Shown here in pieces: positions 62,833 through 64,000 of a DNA stretch of 64,000 nt. The notes beneath the pieces were generated by a model. It was not told the DNA's origin. It worked only from the letters and a program-made list of their open reading frames with translations, and made no database searches. The position numbers and the translations under genes were made by a program. Source of the DNA: Dehalococcoidia bacterium (GTDB lineage Bacteria; Chloroflexota; Dehalococcoidia; UBA2979); NCBI GenBank assembly GCA_009692725.1, contig SHYP01000006.1, positions 7,208 through 71,207 on the forward strand, in the 5' to 3' direction. The number at the start of each line of letters is the position of its first letter. The first letter of the stretch is position 1.

Positions 62833-64000
62833 GTGAGCCAGGAAGTCCTCTACCGCAAGTGGCGTCCGCAACGCTTCGCGGACGTCGCGGGGCAGGCCCC
62901 GATCGTCACCACGCTGCGCCACGCCGTGGCCGGTGCATCGCCCGCGCACGCCTACCTCTTCACCGGGCCACGCGGCACCGGCAAGACCACCACCGGCCGC
63001 ATCCTCGCGAAGGCCGTCAACTGCCTCGCGCCGCAGGACGGCGAGCCGTGCGACGTGTGCGCTTCGTGCGAGGCGTTCCTCGCCGGGCGCGCGCTCGACC
63101 TCATCGAGCTCGACGCCGCCTCCAACCGCGGCATCGACGAGGTGCGCGCGCTCCGCGAGGCCGCCGGCTACTCCCCCAACGTCGCTCGCTACAAGGTGTA
63201 CCTCGTGGACGAGGTGCACATGCTCACGGACCCCGCGTTCAACGCGCTGCTCAAGACGCTGGAGGAGCCGCCGCCGCACGTGATCTTCGTGCTGGCGACC
63301 ACCGAGCCGCACCGCATCCCCGCCACCATCACCTCGCGCTGCCAGCGCTTCGACTTCCGGCGCATCGCGCTCGTCGATGTCGTCGCGCGACTGCAGACGA
63401 TCGCCGCCGGCGAGGGCTTCGACGTGCCTCCAGCGGCGCTCGAGCTGATCGCGCGCCAGGCCACCGGCTCGCTGCGCGACGCGGTCGGCCTGCTCGACCA
63501 GCTCGTCGCGTACCACGGCCCCGCGCTCGACGTGGAGGCGGTGCAGCGCGGGCTCGGACTCGTCGGCGACCGCCGCACCATCGACCTCGCGCGCGCCGTG
63601 GTCACGCGCGACCTCGGTGCGGGGCTCGCCGTGCTGGCCGCCGCGCGTGACGACGGGCTCGAGCTGCGCGCGTTCGTCCGCGAGGCCGTCGGCGCGCTGC
63701 GCCAGCTGCTGTTGCTCAAGGCCGGCGCCGTCGACCTGCGCGCGCTGCCCGAGGTGCTGGCGAGCGAGCTGCAGCCGCTGGCCGCGCAGGCGAGCGCCCC
63801 GGCGCTCGTGGCCGCGCTGCGTACGCTCGGCGCCGTCGACTTCGCGGGCGACCCGTACGACGCGCTGCCCGCCGAGATCGCGTTCGCAAGCGTCGTCGTC
63901 GCGCCCGAGCCGGTCGCCGCCGCAGCGCCGCCCCCCGGGCCGGCGCCCGCCGCGCGAGCGGCGCGCCCCGCCCCGCCGCGGCCCGCGCCCGCGCAGCCGC
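62833..64000 (+). CDS. dnaX: DNA polymerase III subunit gamma/tau (5' part)
   Basis: The clamp-loader ATPase, running off the window end. It starts VSQEVLYRKWRPQRFADVAG; Walker A GPRGTGKT is at residues 45-52, zinc ligands are Cys64, Cys73, Cys76 and Cys79, Walker B is VYLVDEVHML, and the sensor segment reads TITSRCQRFDF. After about residue 355 a Pro/Ala-rich linker begins, as in tau. The GTG at 62833 gives the canonical N-terminus. 389 codons are visible. Confidence 0.95.
   Translation, partial: MSQEVLYRKWRPQRFADVAGQAPIVTTLRHAVAGASPAHAYLFTGPRGTGKTTTGRILAKAVNCLAPQDGEPCDVCASCEAFLAGRALDLIELDAASNRGIDEVRALREAAGYSPNVARYKVYLVDEVHMLTDPAFNALLKTLEEPPPHVIFVLATTEPHRIPATITSRCQRFDFRRIALVDVVARLQTIAAGEGFDVPPAALELIARQATGSLRDAVGLLDQLVAYHGPALDVEAVQRGLGLVGDRRTIDLARAVVTRDLGAGLAVLAAARDDGLELRAFVREAVGALRQLLLLKAGAVDLRALPEVLASELQPLAAQASAPALVAALRTLGAVDFAGDPYDALPAEIAFASVVVAPEPVAAAAPPPGPAPAARAARPAPPRPAPAQP

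Overview
The window is 64 kb of very GC-rich bacterial chromosome with dense genes, many GTG and TTG starts, and short overlapping stop/start junctions (ATGA, GTGA, TTGA). The content fits a Chloroflexota lineage near Dehalococcoidia: two luciferase-like F420/flavin oxidoreductases, a PPOX F420 enzyme, a type III CoA-transferase, SCP-x-like thiolases with a DUF35 OB-fold partner, lone oligopeptide-type binding lipoproteins, and a CdaA/CdaR/Der/PlsY/GpsA cluster. This placement is inferred from gene content and is not proven. No prophage, IS element or CRISPR array was recognised.

Layout. 0-9.5 kb: a small Cys/His protein, a YkgJ-type cysteine protein, a YfcE-type phosphoesterase, a HAD phosphatase, two nearly identical thiolase-fold proteins in tandem with a DUF35 protein, an LLM oxidoreductase, a family 5 binding lipoprotein and a beta carbonic anhydrase. 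9.6-15.6 kb: tRNA-Leu(UAA), mscL, a frameshifted secreted glycosidase-like protein, a YceI membrane protein, two small coupled genes (one with a 42-bp perfect palindrome inside it) and a frameshifted PPOX protein. 15.8-25 kb: cell-envelope genes (amidase, frameshifted deacetylase, LemA, M48 protease, LysM protein, matrixin with two frameshifts), then a proton-pumping pyrophosphatase closed by a strong hairpin. 25-34.4 kb: LLM and aldo/keto reductases, tRNA-Glu(CUC), a redox cluster (decayed gene, Ala/Pro-rich protein, ApbE, ferric-reductase-like membrane protein), an MFS carrier, two tiny genes, an MBL hydrolase and a crotonase-fold protein.

At 34.49 kb lies a perfect parS site, which suggests an origin-proximal segment. 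34.5-43.8 kb: a molybdopterin-domain-like protein, a NUDIX hydrolase, a second binding lipoprotein, a CoA-transferase, an unrecognised protein, an SDR-fold protein without the catalytic triad, and two damaged genes: a LigD-polymerase fragment abutting a DNA-ligase fragment, and a multicopper oxidase missing its last copper motif. 43.8-52.1 kb: argF, then cdaA-cdaR-der-plsY-gpsA, a HEAT-repeat protein, a NUDIX hydrolase and a GNAT acetyltransferase. 52.2-61.5 kb: a respiratory complex I operon nuoA-C-D-H-J-K-(small ORF)-L-M-N that contains no Fe-S or flavin subunit. 61.5-64 kb: a frameshifted gene with a SeqA-like C-terminal domain, ybeY, a palindromic repeat and the 5' part of dnaX.

Three themes stand out. 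First, single-base frameshifts and truncations recur, and every one is in an accessory gene while the roughly 20 housekeeping genes are intact; this suggests relaxed selection, but read error in GC-rich runs remains possible. Second, several enzyme-fold proteins (both thiolases, the SDR and the crotonase) lack the usual catalytic residues. Third, the parS site, the SeqA-like gene and dnaX together give the segment a replication and segregation flavour.
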